Source: Actinoplanes cyaneus (GTDB taxonomy: Bacteria > Actinomycetota > Actinomycetes > Mycobacteriales > Micromonosporaceae). Taken from it: a stretch of 64,000 bases of DNA. The translations under genes were made by a program, and so were the position numbers. The stretch spans positions 1 to 64,000 of the forward strand of contig NZ_BOMH01000020.1 of assembly GCF_016862095.1 (NCBI RefSeq), written 5' to 3'. Shown here piece after piece: positions 34,290 through 41,865 of this stretch; position 1 is the stretch's first letter; each line of letters begins with the position of its first letter. Under the pieces are notes generated by a model, which saw only the letters and a list, made by a program, of their open reading frames with translations, searched no databases and was not told the origin of the DNA.

Positions 34290-35174
34290 ATGCGCCTGGT
34301 CTCTCTGCTTCCGTCCGCGACCGAGATCGTCTATGCCCTGGGTCTGGGGGACGATCTGGTCGGGGTGACGTTCGAGTGCGACGAGCCGGCCGCGGCGCGT
34401 TCGTCGAAGACCGTGGTGGTCGGCGGACGCGACACGCGGGACATGTCACCCGGCGAGATCGACGACTATGTGCGTACGCAGATGGCGGCCGGCGGTGATC
34501 TCTACACGTTGCACGCCGACGCGCTGGCCGGGCTCGCGCCGGATCTCATCCTCACCCAGGATCTGTGCCGGGTGTGCGCGCTGCCGTCCGGCCATGTGGA
34601 CGACGCGTTGTCCCATCTCGGGTGCCGGGCGGAGGTGCTGAGCCTGGATCCGCACACGCTGGCCGACGTGCTGGCCACGTTCGTGGAGGTGGGCGCGGCC
34701 ACGGGCGTACGGGAAAGGGCTCTGCGCCTGGTCGCGGATCTCGAGGCTCGCCTGGGGGCCGTGGAGAAGGCGGTGGCCGGCCGGCCGCGACCGAGAGTGG
34801 CCATCGTGGAGTGGGTGGATCCGCCGTTCACGGGTGGGCACTGGGTTCCCGATCTGGTCGCGGCGGCCGGTGGTGAGGCGGTGGCGGCGCGGCCCGGGCG
34901 GCGGTCGGTGCGGGTGTCCTGGGCGGAGCTGGCCGCACCCGAGCCGGAGGTCGTGCTCGTCACGCCGTGCGGGTATCACCTGGACGGGGCGGTGCGGCAG
35001 GCCGAGGCGCTGCTGCCGCACTTCCCGGAGGCACAGGTGTGGGCGATCGACGGGGACGGCCTGGTCGTGCGCCCGGGGCCACGGCTGGTCGACGGGGTCG
35101 AGGCGATCGCGGCGATCCTGCACCCGGAGGTCGTGCCCGAGGCGCGTCCGGGAACGATCAGGCGCGTCCAGTGA
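34290..35174 (+). CDS. BtuF-like cobalamin/metal-binding protein
   Basis: This 294-aa protein has the BtuF/FepB fold: the N-terminal RLVSLLPSATEIVYALGLGDDLVG is the start of periplasmic cobamide-binding proteins, and DLILTQDLCRVCALP follows near 85. It has no signal peptide, so if exported it is not by Sec. Related actinobacterial proteins without signals are known. It ends 17 bp inside the convergent phosphatidyltransferase gene. ATG at 34290 is preferred; ATG 34278 is possible. A TATGGT ahead suggests a leaderless transcript. Confidence 0.8.
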   Translation: MRLVSLLPSATEIVYALGLGDDLVGVTFECDEPAAARSSKTVVVGGRDTRDMSPGEIDDYVRTQMAAGGDLYTLHADALAGLAPDLILTQDLCRVCALPSGHVDDALSHLGCRAEVLSLDPHTLADVLATFVEVGAATGVRERALRLVADLEARLGAVEKAVAGRPRPRVAIVEWVDPPFTGGHWVPDLVAAAGGEAVAARPGRRSVRVSWAELAAPEPEVVLVTPCGYHLDGAVRQAEALLPHFPEAQVWAIDGDGLVVRPGPRLVDGVEAIAAILHPEVVPEARPGTIRRVQ

Positions 35175-35934
35175 CCAGGGTCATCGGGCGGGCGGACCAC
35201 CGGGTGCGGGCCGCTTCCCGGACCTGCGACGCCCTGTAGAGCCAGTGGATGTCCCGGCCGAACGACCAGGCCAGCGACCCGAGCGCGATGGCGAGGGTCG
35301 CGACGGCGGCCCACGTCGGCAGCAGCCCGGTCGCGACGACGGCGAGCAGGACGCCCTGCTGAGCGGCGACAACCTTGCGGGAGAAGCGCGGCGGCAGGGC
35401 GGTGTTCAGCCAGGGCAGGGCCCAGGAGGCGGCGACGAAGGCGTAACGGAACGCGCCGATGGCGAGCGCCCACCAGCCGTACGAGAACCCGGCGTAGACG
35501 CTGAGCACCAGGATCAGGAACGCGTCGACCTCCATGTCGAAGCGCGCGCCCAGCTCCGAGGACGTCCCGGTGCGCCGGGCGACCTGACCGTCGACGCCGT
35601 CCATGGCGAGCGCCACGGTGGCGAGCGTCACCAGCAGCCAGACCGGGATCTCGTGCCCGATCAGCGAGCTGGTGACCAGGGCGGTCACCCCGCCGGTGAG
35701 GATGGCCCGGCTGAACGTGACCAGGTTCGCCCAGCCGAGGAACGTCATCCGGGCCCGGTCCAGGGCGATGCCGAGCAGGCCGCAGAGAACCACGCCGTAC
35801 GCGATCCCGGCGATCCCACCGGCCAGCGTGAGTCCCGCTGTCCCGGCCAGCAGCGCGAGGAGCGCGAGCTGGGCCGCGAACCCGGCGAAAGGCGCCCGGT
35901 ACGGGGTCGTCGTGGCGGTAGTGATGGTCACCAT
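35158..35934 (-). CDS. CDP-alcohol phosphatidyltransferase
   Basis: This 258-aa integral membrane enzyme has the full family motif: Asp112, Asp115-Gly116, Ala119-Arg120, Gly129, Asp133 and Asp137 (DGxxARx8Gx3Dx3D). It joins an alcohol to a CDP-linked lipid or polyol at the inner membrane. About seven hydrophobic segments are present. It is divergent from the dehydrogenase/PTPS/GT operon and is part of the same block. Its actual alcohol substrate is unknown. Confidence 0.9.
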   Translation of the reverse strand: MVTITTATTTPYRAPFAGFAAQLALLALLAGTAGLTLAGGIAGIAYGVVLCGLLGIALDRARMTFLGWANLVTFSRAILTGGVTALVTSSLIGHEIPVWLLVTLATVALAMDGVDGQVARRTGTSSELGARFDMEVDAFLILVLSVYAGFSYGWWALAIGAFRYAFVAASWALPWLNTALPPRFSRKVVAAQQGVLLAVVATGLLPTWAAVATLAIALGSLAWSFGRDIHWLYRASQVREAARTRWSARPMTLVTGRA

Positions 35935-36014
35935 GCCTCCTGGACTTAGGGTCTAACCGCGCTGTCCTCCACTCACACGCTTGTCGAGGACTTTCGGTTC
36001 AGAGGAGTTGGTAC

Positions 36015-36989
36015 GTGTTCGACGAGAGGGCCTTTTGGGTCAGTTCCCCTGGATCGGGTGAGTTACGCACCGAATCGGTGCCGGAGCCCGGTCCCGGCGA
36101 GGTGCTGGTGCGCACGCTGCACTCCGGGGTGAGCCGTGGCACGGAGACCCTGGTGTTCCAGGGGCGGGTGCCGGAGAGCCAGTGGGCGACGATGCGCGCG
36201 CCGTTCCAGGCGGGTGACTTCCCGGGGCCGGTGAAGTACGGCTACCTGAACGTCGGCGTGGTCGAGGAAGGTCCCGACGATCTTCGCGGGAAGCGGGTTT
36301 TCGCGCTTTACCCGCATCAGACCCGCTACGTGGTGCCGCGAACCGCTGTCACCGTCGTCCCGGACGGCGTCCCCGCGGCGCGGGCCGTCCTGACCGGCAC
36401 CGTCGAGACCGCCGTCAACGCCGTCTGGGACGCGAACCCCCAGGTGGGTGACCGCATCACGGTCGTCGGCGCCGGCATGGTCGGCTCGTCGGTGGCCGCG
36501 ATCCTGGCCGGCTTCCCCGCCGCCGACGTTCACCTGGTCGACGCGGATCCGGCGAAGAAGTCCGTCGCCGAGGCGCTGGGCGTCGACTTCGCCCTGCCGC
36601 AGGACGCCGCGGAGGACCGTGACCTGGTGATCCACGCCAGCGCGAACCCGGCCGGCCTGGCCCGCTCGCTCGAGCTGCTGCGGACCGAGGGCACTGTCGT
36701 CGAGCTGAGCTGGTACGGCGACCGGGACGTCCCGCTGCGGCTGGGCGAGAACTTCCACTCGCGCCGGCTGACGATCCGCAGCAGCCAGGTCGGCGGCATC
36801 CTGCCGCAGCGCGGGCGTACCTACGCCGAGCGGTTGAGCCTCGCGCTCGCGTTGCTGCGCGACGACCGCTTCGACGCCCTGATCACCGGCCGGTCACGCT
36901 TCGACGAGCTGCCCGGGGTCATGCCCCGGCTCGCCGACGGCAGCCTGCCGGCCCTGTGTCACGTGATCGACTACCCGGGCCGGAATTGA
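36015..36989 (+). CDS. MDR-family zinc-type dehydrogenase (Zn ligands not conserved)
   Basis: This 324-aa medium-chain dehydrogenase-like protein has a Rossmann segment VVGAGMVGSSVAAILAG near 155 with a following acidic HLVDAD, so NAD(H) is likely. The canonical catalytic zinc Cys-His pair is not obvious, so metal use is uncertain. GTG at 36015 follows AGAGGAG. It is the first gene of a block whose next members are 58 nt away or overlapping. Substrate unknown. Confidence 0.85.
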   Translation: MFDERAFWVSSPGSGELRTESVPEPGPGEVLVRTLHSGVSRGTETLVFQGRVPESQWATMRAPFQAGDFPGPVKYGYLNVGVVEEGPDDLRGKRVFALYPHQTRYVVPRTAVTVVPDGVPAARAVLTGTVETAVNAVWDANPQVGDRITVVGAGMVGSSVAAILAGFPAADVHLVDADPAKKSVAEALGVDFALPQDAAEDRDLVIHASANPAGLARSLELLRTEGTVVELSWYGDRDVPLRLGENFHSRRLTIRSSQVGGILPQRGRTYAERLSLALALLRDDRFDALITGRSRFDELPGVMPRLADGSLPALCHVIDYPGRN

Positions 36990-37047
36990 TCTTTCCGGAC
37001 CGGGTAACCGTTGTGGAGTTGAAGATCCGCCAATCGAGGAGTGAAAC

Positions 37048-37449
37048 TTGTTCAGCGTCACCGTCCGCGACCACATCATGATCGCGCACAGCTTCTCGGG
37101 TGAGGTCTTCGGGCCTGCCCAGCGGCTGCACGGCGCCACGTTCGTGGTGGACGCCACCTTCCGCCGCCCGGAGCTGGACGATGACAACATCGTCGTCGAC
37201 ATCGGCCTCGCGAGCGAGCAGCTGAAGACGATCTGCGGCAGCCTCAGCTACCGCAACCTCGACGAGGACCCGGAGTTCTCCGGCGTCAACACGTCCACCG
37301 AGTTCCTGGCCAAGGTGATCGCCGACCGGCTCGCCGTCCGGATCGGCGCGGGCGAGCTCGGCCCCGGCGCGGCCGGCCTGACCGGCCTCGAGATCACCCT
37401 GCACGAGTCGCACATCGCCTGGGCGAGCTACGAGCGAACCCTGCGGTGA
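37048..37449 (+). CDS. 6-pyruvoyl-tetrahydropterin synthase (QueD) homologue with altered active site
   Basis: This 133-aa protein has the PTPS/QueD fold pattern. Zn ligands His14 and His28 are present, but the third (HGHN in relatives) is HGAT, with Ala30. The catalytic Cys before it is missing, and the Asp-His pair of LDHRNL is Ser67-Tyr68. Glu120 (HES) is kept. It is therefore unlikely to make pyruvoyl-pterin or carboxypterin by the known mechanism. TTG at 37048 is read as start because GAGGAG lies upstream. Its GTG-type overlap with the GT gene (37446) implies cotranslation. Confidence 0.82.
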   Translation: MFSVTVRDHIMIAHSFSGEVFGPAQRLHGATFVVDATFRRPELDDDNIVVDIGLASEQLKTICGSLSYRNLDEDPEFSGVNTSTEFLAKVIADRLAVRIGAGELGPGAAGLTGLEITLHESHIAWASYERTLR

Positions 37450-38495
37450 CCTTCACGCTCCACGTGGTGCTGCCGGAAGGCGTCGACGATCCGGCAGCAC
37501 CCAGCGGTGGCAATCGCTACGATCGCGCCGTTCTCGACCACCTTCAGGACCGGTTTCCCGTACGGGAGGTGGCCGCACCCGGTGACTGGCCCCGCCCCGC
37601 CCCGGCGGACCGGGAGCGCCTGTCCCGCGTTCTCGCCGAGATCCCGGACGGCGCGACGGTGCTGCTCGACGGCCTGGTCGCGTGCGGGGTCCCGGAGGTC
37701 CTGGAACCGCACGCCGCCCGCCTGCGCCTGGCGATCCTGGTCCACCTGCCGCTGAGTGACGAGACCGGCCTGTCCGACACCGACGCGGCCGAGCTGCGCG
37801 CCCTCGAAGGGCGGGCGTTGCACCTGGCCACGAGGGTGATCGCGACCAGCACCCAGGCGGCCGCTCACGTCGCGGCGATGCACGGGCTGGCGACGGTGCA
37901 CGTCGCGGCTCCCGGGGTCGATCGGGCGACGCCGTCGGTCCCCTCCCCCACCGGGCGCCGGCTGCTCTGCGTGGCGTCACTGACCCCGCGCAAGGGCCAG
38001 GACGTGCTGCTCAGCGCCCTCGCGCGGCTGACCGACCTGGACTGGGAGTGCACGTTCGCGGGCGCGGGCCGGCCCCTGACCGCCGACACCCGGCAGCTCC
38101 GCTTCGCCGGGCCGCTGGCCGGGGCGGAACTCGAGGCGGCCTACGCGAACGCTGACCTGTTCGTGCTCCCGTCGCGCGCCGAGACGTACGGCATGGTCGT
38201 CACCGAGGCGCTCGCCCACGCGCTGCCGGTGGTGGCGACCGAGGTGGGCGGCGTCCCGGAAGCCCTGGGGACGGTGGCCGGCGCCGTACCGGGAAAGCTG
38301 GTGGCTCCTGAGGATCCTGAGGCGCTGGCGGCGACCCTGCGTGCCTGGCTGACCGACGCCGGCCTGCGCGAGCTCTGGCGCTCCCGTGCCGAGGCCCGGC
38401 GCGAGACCCTGACCGGCTGGGACGAGACGGCCCGCCGTCTGACAGCGATCCTGGATGAGCTCATTCTGAAGAAAACCGAGGAAGGAAGTCGATGA
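37446..38495 (+). CDS. GT-B glycosyltransferase (GT4-like)
   Basis: This 349-aa GT-B enzyme has the C-terminal nucleotide-sugar region [16 protein letters not shown] near 178 and the E-x7-E pair Glu246 and Glu254 in [13 protein letters not shown]. The N-terminal [10 protein letters not shown] is the acceptor-side loop. It would transfer a sugar from NDP-sugar to an unknown acceptor. GTG start overlaps the PTPS stop (GTGA), and its stop overlaps the methyltransferase ATG, so it is tightly co-translated. Confidence 0.88.
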   Translation: MTFTLHVVLPEGVDDPAAPSGGNRYDRAVLDHLQDRFPVREVAAPGDWPRPAPADRERLSRVLAEIPDGATVLLDGLVACGVPEVLEPHAARLRLAILVHLPLSDETGLSDTDAAELRALEGRALHLATRVIATSTQAAAHVAAMHGLATVHVAAPGVDRATPSVPSPTGRRLLCVASLTPRKGQDVLLSALARLTDLDWECTFAGAGRPLTADTRQLRFAGPLAGAELEAAYANADLFVLPSRAETYGMVVTEALAHALPVVATEVGGVPEALGTVAGAVPGKLVAPEDPEALAATLRAWLTDAGLRELWRSRAEARRETLTGWDETARRLTAILDELILKKTEEGSR

Positions 38496-39244
38496 CCGGA
38501 GAATTCAGCCCCGACTGGCTCGGCCTGCGCGAGCCCGCCGACGCCGACGCCCGATCCCTGGAGCTCGTCGGGCTGCTGCCGGCCCCGACGAAGGTGATCC
38601 GGGACCTGGGTTGCGGCACCGGCTCGCTCGGGCGGTGGCTGGCGCCGCGGCTGCCGGTCCCCCAGCTGTGGATCCTCACCGACCGCGACCACGACCTGCT
38701 GGAGATCGCCGCCGACCGGATGCCCGAGGGCGTCAACGTGGCGATCGACGAGCGGGACGTGACCGCGCTCACCAGCGACGACCTGATCGGTGCTGACCTG
38801 GTCACGTGTTCGGCCCTGCTCGATCTGCTCACCGCGCCGCAGATCGACCGGCTGGCCGAGGTGTGCGCGCAGGCCCGGACGAACGCGCTGTTCACGCTCT
38901 CGGTGACCGGGGTGGTGCGGCTCACTCCGGAGGATCCGCGCGACGCCGAGGTGCGGGACGCGTTCAACGCGCACCAGCGCCGTGACGCCAAGCTGGGCCC
39001 GGACGCCCCGGACTACGCGGCGGCCGCGTTCGAGCGGGCCGGGGCGCGCGTCGTCGTCCGGGAGAGTCCATGGCGACTCGGCTCACAGCGGCCGGATCTG
39101 ACCGCCGAATGGTTGCGCGGCTGGGTCGGCGCGGCCGCCGAGGAGCACTCTGACCTGCGGTTCGACGACTATCTCGCGGCCCGGACCGCGAACCTTCCCG
39201 AGGTTTCCGTCGGTCACAAGGATGTTTTGGCGATCTTCGACTGA
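38492..39244 (+). CDS. SAM-dependent methyltransferase
   Basis: This 250-aa class I methyltransferase has the AdoMet loop DLGCGTG at residues 38-44 and an acidic strand-2 end (WILTDRDHDLLE) typical of the fold. The substrate is unknown. Overlap of 4 nt with the GT stop suggests that it modifies the same molecule. The start is ATG 38492. Confidence 0.87.
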   Translation: MTGEFSPDWLGLREPADADARSLELVGLLPAPTKVIRDLGCGTGSLGRWLAPRLPVPQLWILTDRDHDLLEIAADRMPEGVNVAIDERDVTALTSDDLIGADLVTCSALLDLLTAPQIDRLAEVCAQARTNALFTLSVTGVVRLTPEDPRDAEVRDAFNAHQRRDAKLGPDAPDYAAAAFERAGARVVVRESPWRLGSQRPDLTAEWLRGWVGAAAEEHSDLRFDDYLAARTANLPEVSVGHKDVLAIFD

Positions 39245-39303
39245 ACCGAGTCCGGGCGGTCGGGCGTACTAGTCCCTGAGGGATCGACGAGGGGACAGGC
39301 AAA

Positions 39304-40443
39304 GTGAGCCGATCGTTCTGGGCTTGGGCCCGCCTGCTGGGCGGGGCGGCCATCATCGCGCTGGTGCTGTGGCGACTCGGCACCGGCGCGTTCCTGGACG
39401 GGCTGCGCGTTCTGGACGGCGGCACGCTGGCGCTGGCCTTCGGGATCGGCGTGGTGACCACGGTGCTCAGCGCCTGGCGCTGGTGCCTGGTCGCCCGCGG
39501 GCTCGGCATGCGGCTGTCGCTGAAGGACGCGACCGCCGACTACTACCAAGCGCTGTTCCTCAACGCGGCGCTGCCCGGCGGGGTGCTCGGCGACGTCGGG
39601 CGGGCCGTCTCGCACGGGCGCGAGGAGGGCGACGTGGGGCGCGGTGTCCGGGCCGTGGTGCTCGAACGCACGGCCGGGCAGATCGTGCTGGTCGTCGTGG
39701 GTGCCGCGGTGCTGGTGACCGTGCCGTCGCCGGTCCTGACCCTGATCTCGGCGAACGGCAAGGCGATCGCCATGGTGACAGCGGTGGTCGCGATCGCGGC
39801 GCTGCTGGCCCTCGGCATCGCGCGGCGGGTGCGGCGCAGCGGCTCGAACCTGGCCGGCGCCGCGCGGACCGGCGCCGCCTCGAAGCTGGCCGGCGCCGCC
39901 CGGACCGGTGCCGCGGAGATCCGCTCCGGGCTGCTGGCGCGGCGCAACTGGCCGGGCGTGCTGTTCGCCTCGGCGATGGTGCTCTTCGGCCACCTGGCGA
40001 CGTTCCTGGTCGCGGCCCGGGTCGCCGGCAACCAGGTGTCGTTCCTGTCGCTCGCGCCGATGCTGCTGCTCGCGCTGCTGGCGATGGGGATCCCGCTGAA
40101 CGTGGGCGGCTGGGGCCCGCGCGAGGGCGTGATGGCGTGGGCGTTCGGCGCGGCCGGGCTCAGCGCCGAGCAGGGGGTGACGATCGCGGTGGCGTACGGG
40201 ATCTGCGCGTTCGTCGCGGCGGCGCCGGGCGCGATCGTGGTCGCCGTGCGTGCCGCGCGCAAGATGCGGCCCGCTCCGGTCGCTCCCGCGCCGATCGTTG
40301 CCGCCGAGGCCGCCTTCCGGGTGCGGATCACCGCGCCCGTCTCCCCCGCTGTCGTGGCCACCTCACCGGCGCCCATCCCGGTGCGGACCCGGCGCACCAC
40401 GGTGCGGCAGCCGGCCTACAGCTCGAGCGGGGCGCCGGCTTGA
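39304..40443 (+). CDS. UPF0104/LPG-synthase-like flippase membrane protein
   Basis: This 379-aa protein has about eight hydrophobic helices and the family segments WRWCLVARGLGMRLS, FLNAALPGGVLGDVGR and GGWGPREGVMAWAF. Members of this family (lysylphosphatidylglycerol synthase TM domain) often move lipid-linked products across the membrane, but they lack the aminoacyl-transfer domain. Oddity: a 36-bp duplication at 39850-39921 encodes two copies of LAGAARTGAA in a loop. GTG 39304 follows GGGACAGG. Last gene of the plus-strand run before the convergent RibD-like gene. Confidence 0.85.
   Translation: MSRSFWAWARLLGGAAIIALVLWRLGTGAFLDGLRVLDGGTLALAFGIGVVTTVLSAWRWCLVARGLGMRLSLKDATADYYQALFLNAALPGGVLGDVGRAVSHGREEGDVGRGVRAVVLERTAGQIVLVVVGAAVLVTVPSPVLTLISANGKAIAMVTAVVAIAALLALGIARRVRRSGSNLAGAARTGAASKLAGAARTGAAEIRSGLLARRNWPGVLFASAMVLFGHLATFLVAARVAGNQVSFLSLAPMLLLALLAMGIPLNVGGWGPREGVMAWAFGAAGLSAEQGVTIAVAYGICAFVAAAPGAIVVAVRAARKMRPAPVAPAPIVAAEAAFRVRITAPVSPAVVATSPAPIPVRTRRTTVRQPAYSSSGAPA
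39850..39921 (+). repeat. 36-bp in-frame tandem duplication in the UPF0104 gene
   Basis: CTGGCCGGCGCCGC begins near-identical units at 39850 and 39886. They encode a 12-residue loop twice. Confidence 0.85.
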
Positions 40444-40451
40444 CCCCCGCG

Positions 40452-41141
40452 TTACTTCTCGAACCGCTCGGACAGGGCGTAGCGCAGCAGGACCACGTCG
40501 CCGATCTGGCGGACCTCGGCCAGGCCGGCACGGTTCTTCGGGCCGGCCGGGAACGTCCCGTCGTGCACGAACCGCGGCGCCCGCGAGTCACCGACGAAGA
40601 ACGGCGCGACCACCAGCTGCAACTCGTCCGCGAGATCGCGGGTGAGGAACTGGGTGTGCATGGTGCCACCGCCCTCCACCATCAGCCGCCGCACGCCGCG
40701 CGCCGCCAGGTCAGCCGAGACCAGCCGCACGTCGACCGGGTCACCGCCGTCGACGACCGTCGCGAGGGCGCCGAGCCGCTCGCGGGCCTGGGCGACCGCC
40801 GGGGTGGCGCAGTAGACGAGTTTCTCCGCCTCGCCGGCGGTGAAGAACGCCGCCGCAGGGTCGAGGTCGCAGCGGCCGGTCACGGTGACCTTCACCGGGT
40901 CGGCCGGCTCGCCGCGGGCGATCCGGGCCGCCCGGCGGCGCTCCGAGCGCACCAGCAGGCGCGGATTGTCCTGGCGGATCGTCGCCGCACCGACCAGGAT
41001 GGCGTCGCAGCCGGCGCGCACCTCGTCGACCCGGTCGAAATCCGCGTCATTCGAGAGGAGCAGGCGCTCCTCGGTGGTGTCGTCGAGATAACCGTCGATC
41101 GACATCCCACAACTCAACAAGGTGTACGGACGCTCAGCCAT
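40452..41141 (-). CDS. RibD C-terminal/dihydrofolate reductase-like reductase
   Basis: This 229-aa protein is of the RibD C-terminal family, which reduces ribosylaminopyrimidines with NADPH. GMSIDGYLDD and ILVGAATIRQDNPRLLVR near residue 50 are family motifs, and MVEGGGTMHTQFL near 160 is the glycine-rich NADPH segment. It lacks a deaminase domain. It is read towards the UPF0104 gene and away from GCH II, with which it may share a pathway. ATG 41141 is chosen; an upstream frame to 41237 would overlap the GCH II start region. Confidence 0.87.
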   Translation of the reverse strand: MAERPYTLLSCGMSIDGYLDDTTEERLLLSNDADFDRVDEVRAGCDAILVGAATIRQDNPRLLVRSERRRAARIARGEPADPVKVTVTGRCDLDPAAAFFTAGEAEKLVYCATPAVAQARERLGALATVVDGGDPVDVRLVSADLAARGVRRLMVEGGGTMHTQFLTRDLADELQLVVAPFFVGDSRAPRFVHDGTFPAGPKNRAGLAEVRQIGDVVLLRYALSERFEK

Positions 41142-41223
41142 CGTGCGTCCACGATAATCCGCGGTGTGCGGCGGCCGATCTTCGGGCACAGCTTCCGCCA
41201 CCGGAGTCACAATGGGAGGACCG

Positions 41224-41865
41224 ATGTTGAAGGCCACCGTCCGACGGCAGGTGACCGTGCCGCTGCGGTTTTCCGACGGTTATGTAACGACCGCGCAGGT
41301 GATGACGTTCGACGGCCTGACGGACAAGCGTGAGCACCTCCTGCTCGGCCTGGGCGACTGGCGGCGGGCGCTGACCAAGTCGGCCGCGGGCGGGCGGGCG
41401 CCGCTGGTCCGGCCGCACAGCGAGTGCCTGACCGGTGACGTCTTCGGCAGCCAGCGCTGCGACTGCGGCCCGCAGTTGCGCGAGGCCGCCGAGCGGATCA
41501 CCGAGCAGGGCGGCTTCCTGCTCTACCTGCGTCAGGAGGGGCGGGGCATCGGCCTCTACGCCAAGCTCGACGCGTACGCGCTGCAGGACGACGGCCTGGA
41601 CACGTACGAGGCGAATGTCGCTCTGGGCCGTGGCGAGGACGAGCGGGACTACAGCCCGGCCGCGCAGATGCTGCTCGCGGTCGGCGCGGACCGGATCCGG
41701 CTGCTCAGCAACAACCCGGACAAGGCGATCCAGCTGGACTCCCTCGGCATCGAGGTGACCCAGCAGATTCCGACCGGCGTGCACGTCTCCGCGGCCAACG
41801 TCCGCTATCTGCGCGCCAAGGCATCGCACACCTCCCACACGATCGAGTTGCCCCTGGCCGAGTGA
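41224..41865 (+). CDS. ribA: GTP cyclohydrolase II
   Basis: This 213-aa zinc enzyme opens GTP to 2,5-diamino-6-ribosylaminopyrimidinone phosphate, the first step of flavin synthesis. Zn ligands Cys68, Cys79 and Cys81 (HSECLTGDVFGSQRCDC) are present, as is RQEGRGIGL (103-111). Tyr118, matching E. coli Tyr105, is kept, so the standard product is expected. It stands alone, without the RibB (DHBP) domain often fused to it, and rib genes for flavin are not nearby. ATG 41224 follows GGGAGGA. Its stop overlaps the GTG start of the phosphatase gene. Confidence 0.92.
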   Translation: MLKATVRRQVTVPLRFSDGYVTTAQVMTFDGLTDKREHLLLGLGDWRRALTKSAAGGRAPLVRPHSECLTGDVFGSQRCDCGPQLREAAERITEQGGFLLYLRQEGRGIGLYAKLDAYALQDDGLDTYEANVALGRGEDERDYSPAAQMLLAVGADRIRLLSNNPDKAIQLDSLGIEVTQQIPTGVHVSAANVRYLRAKASHTSHTIELPLAE

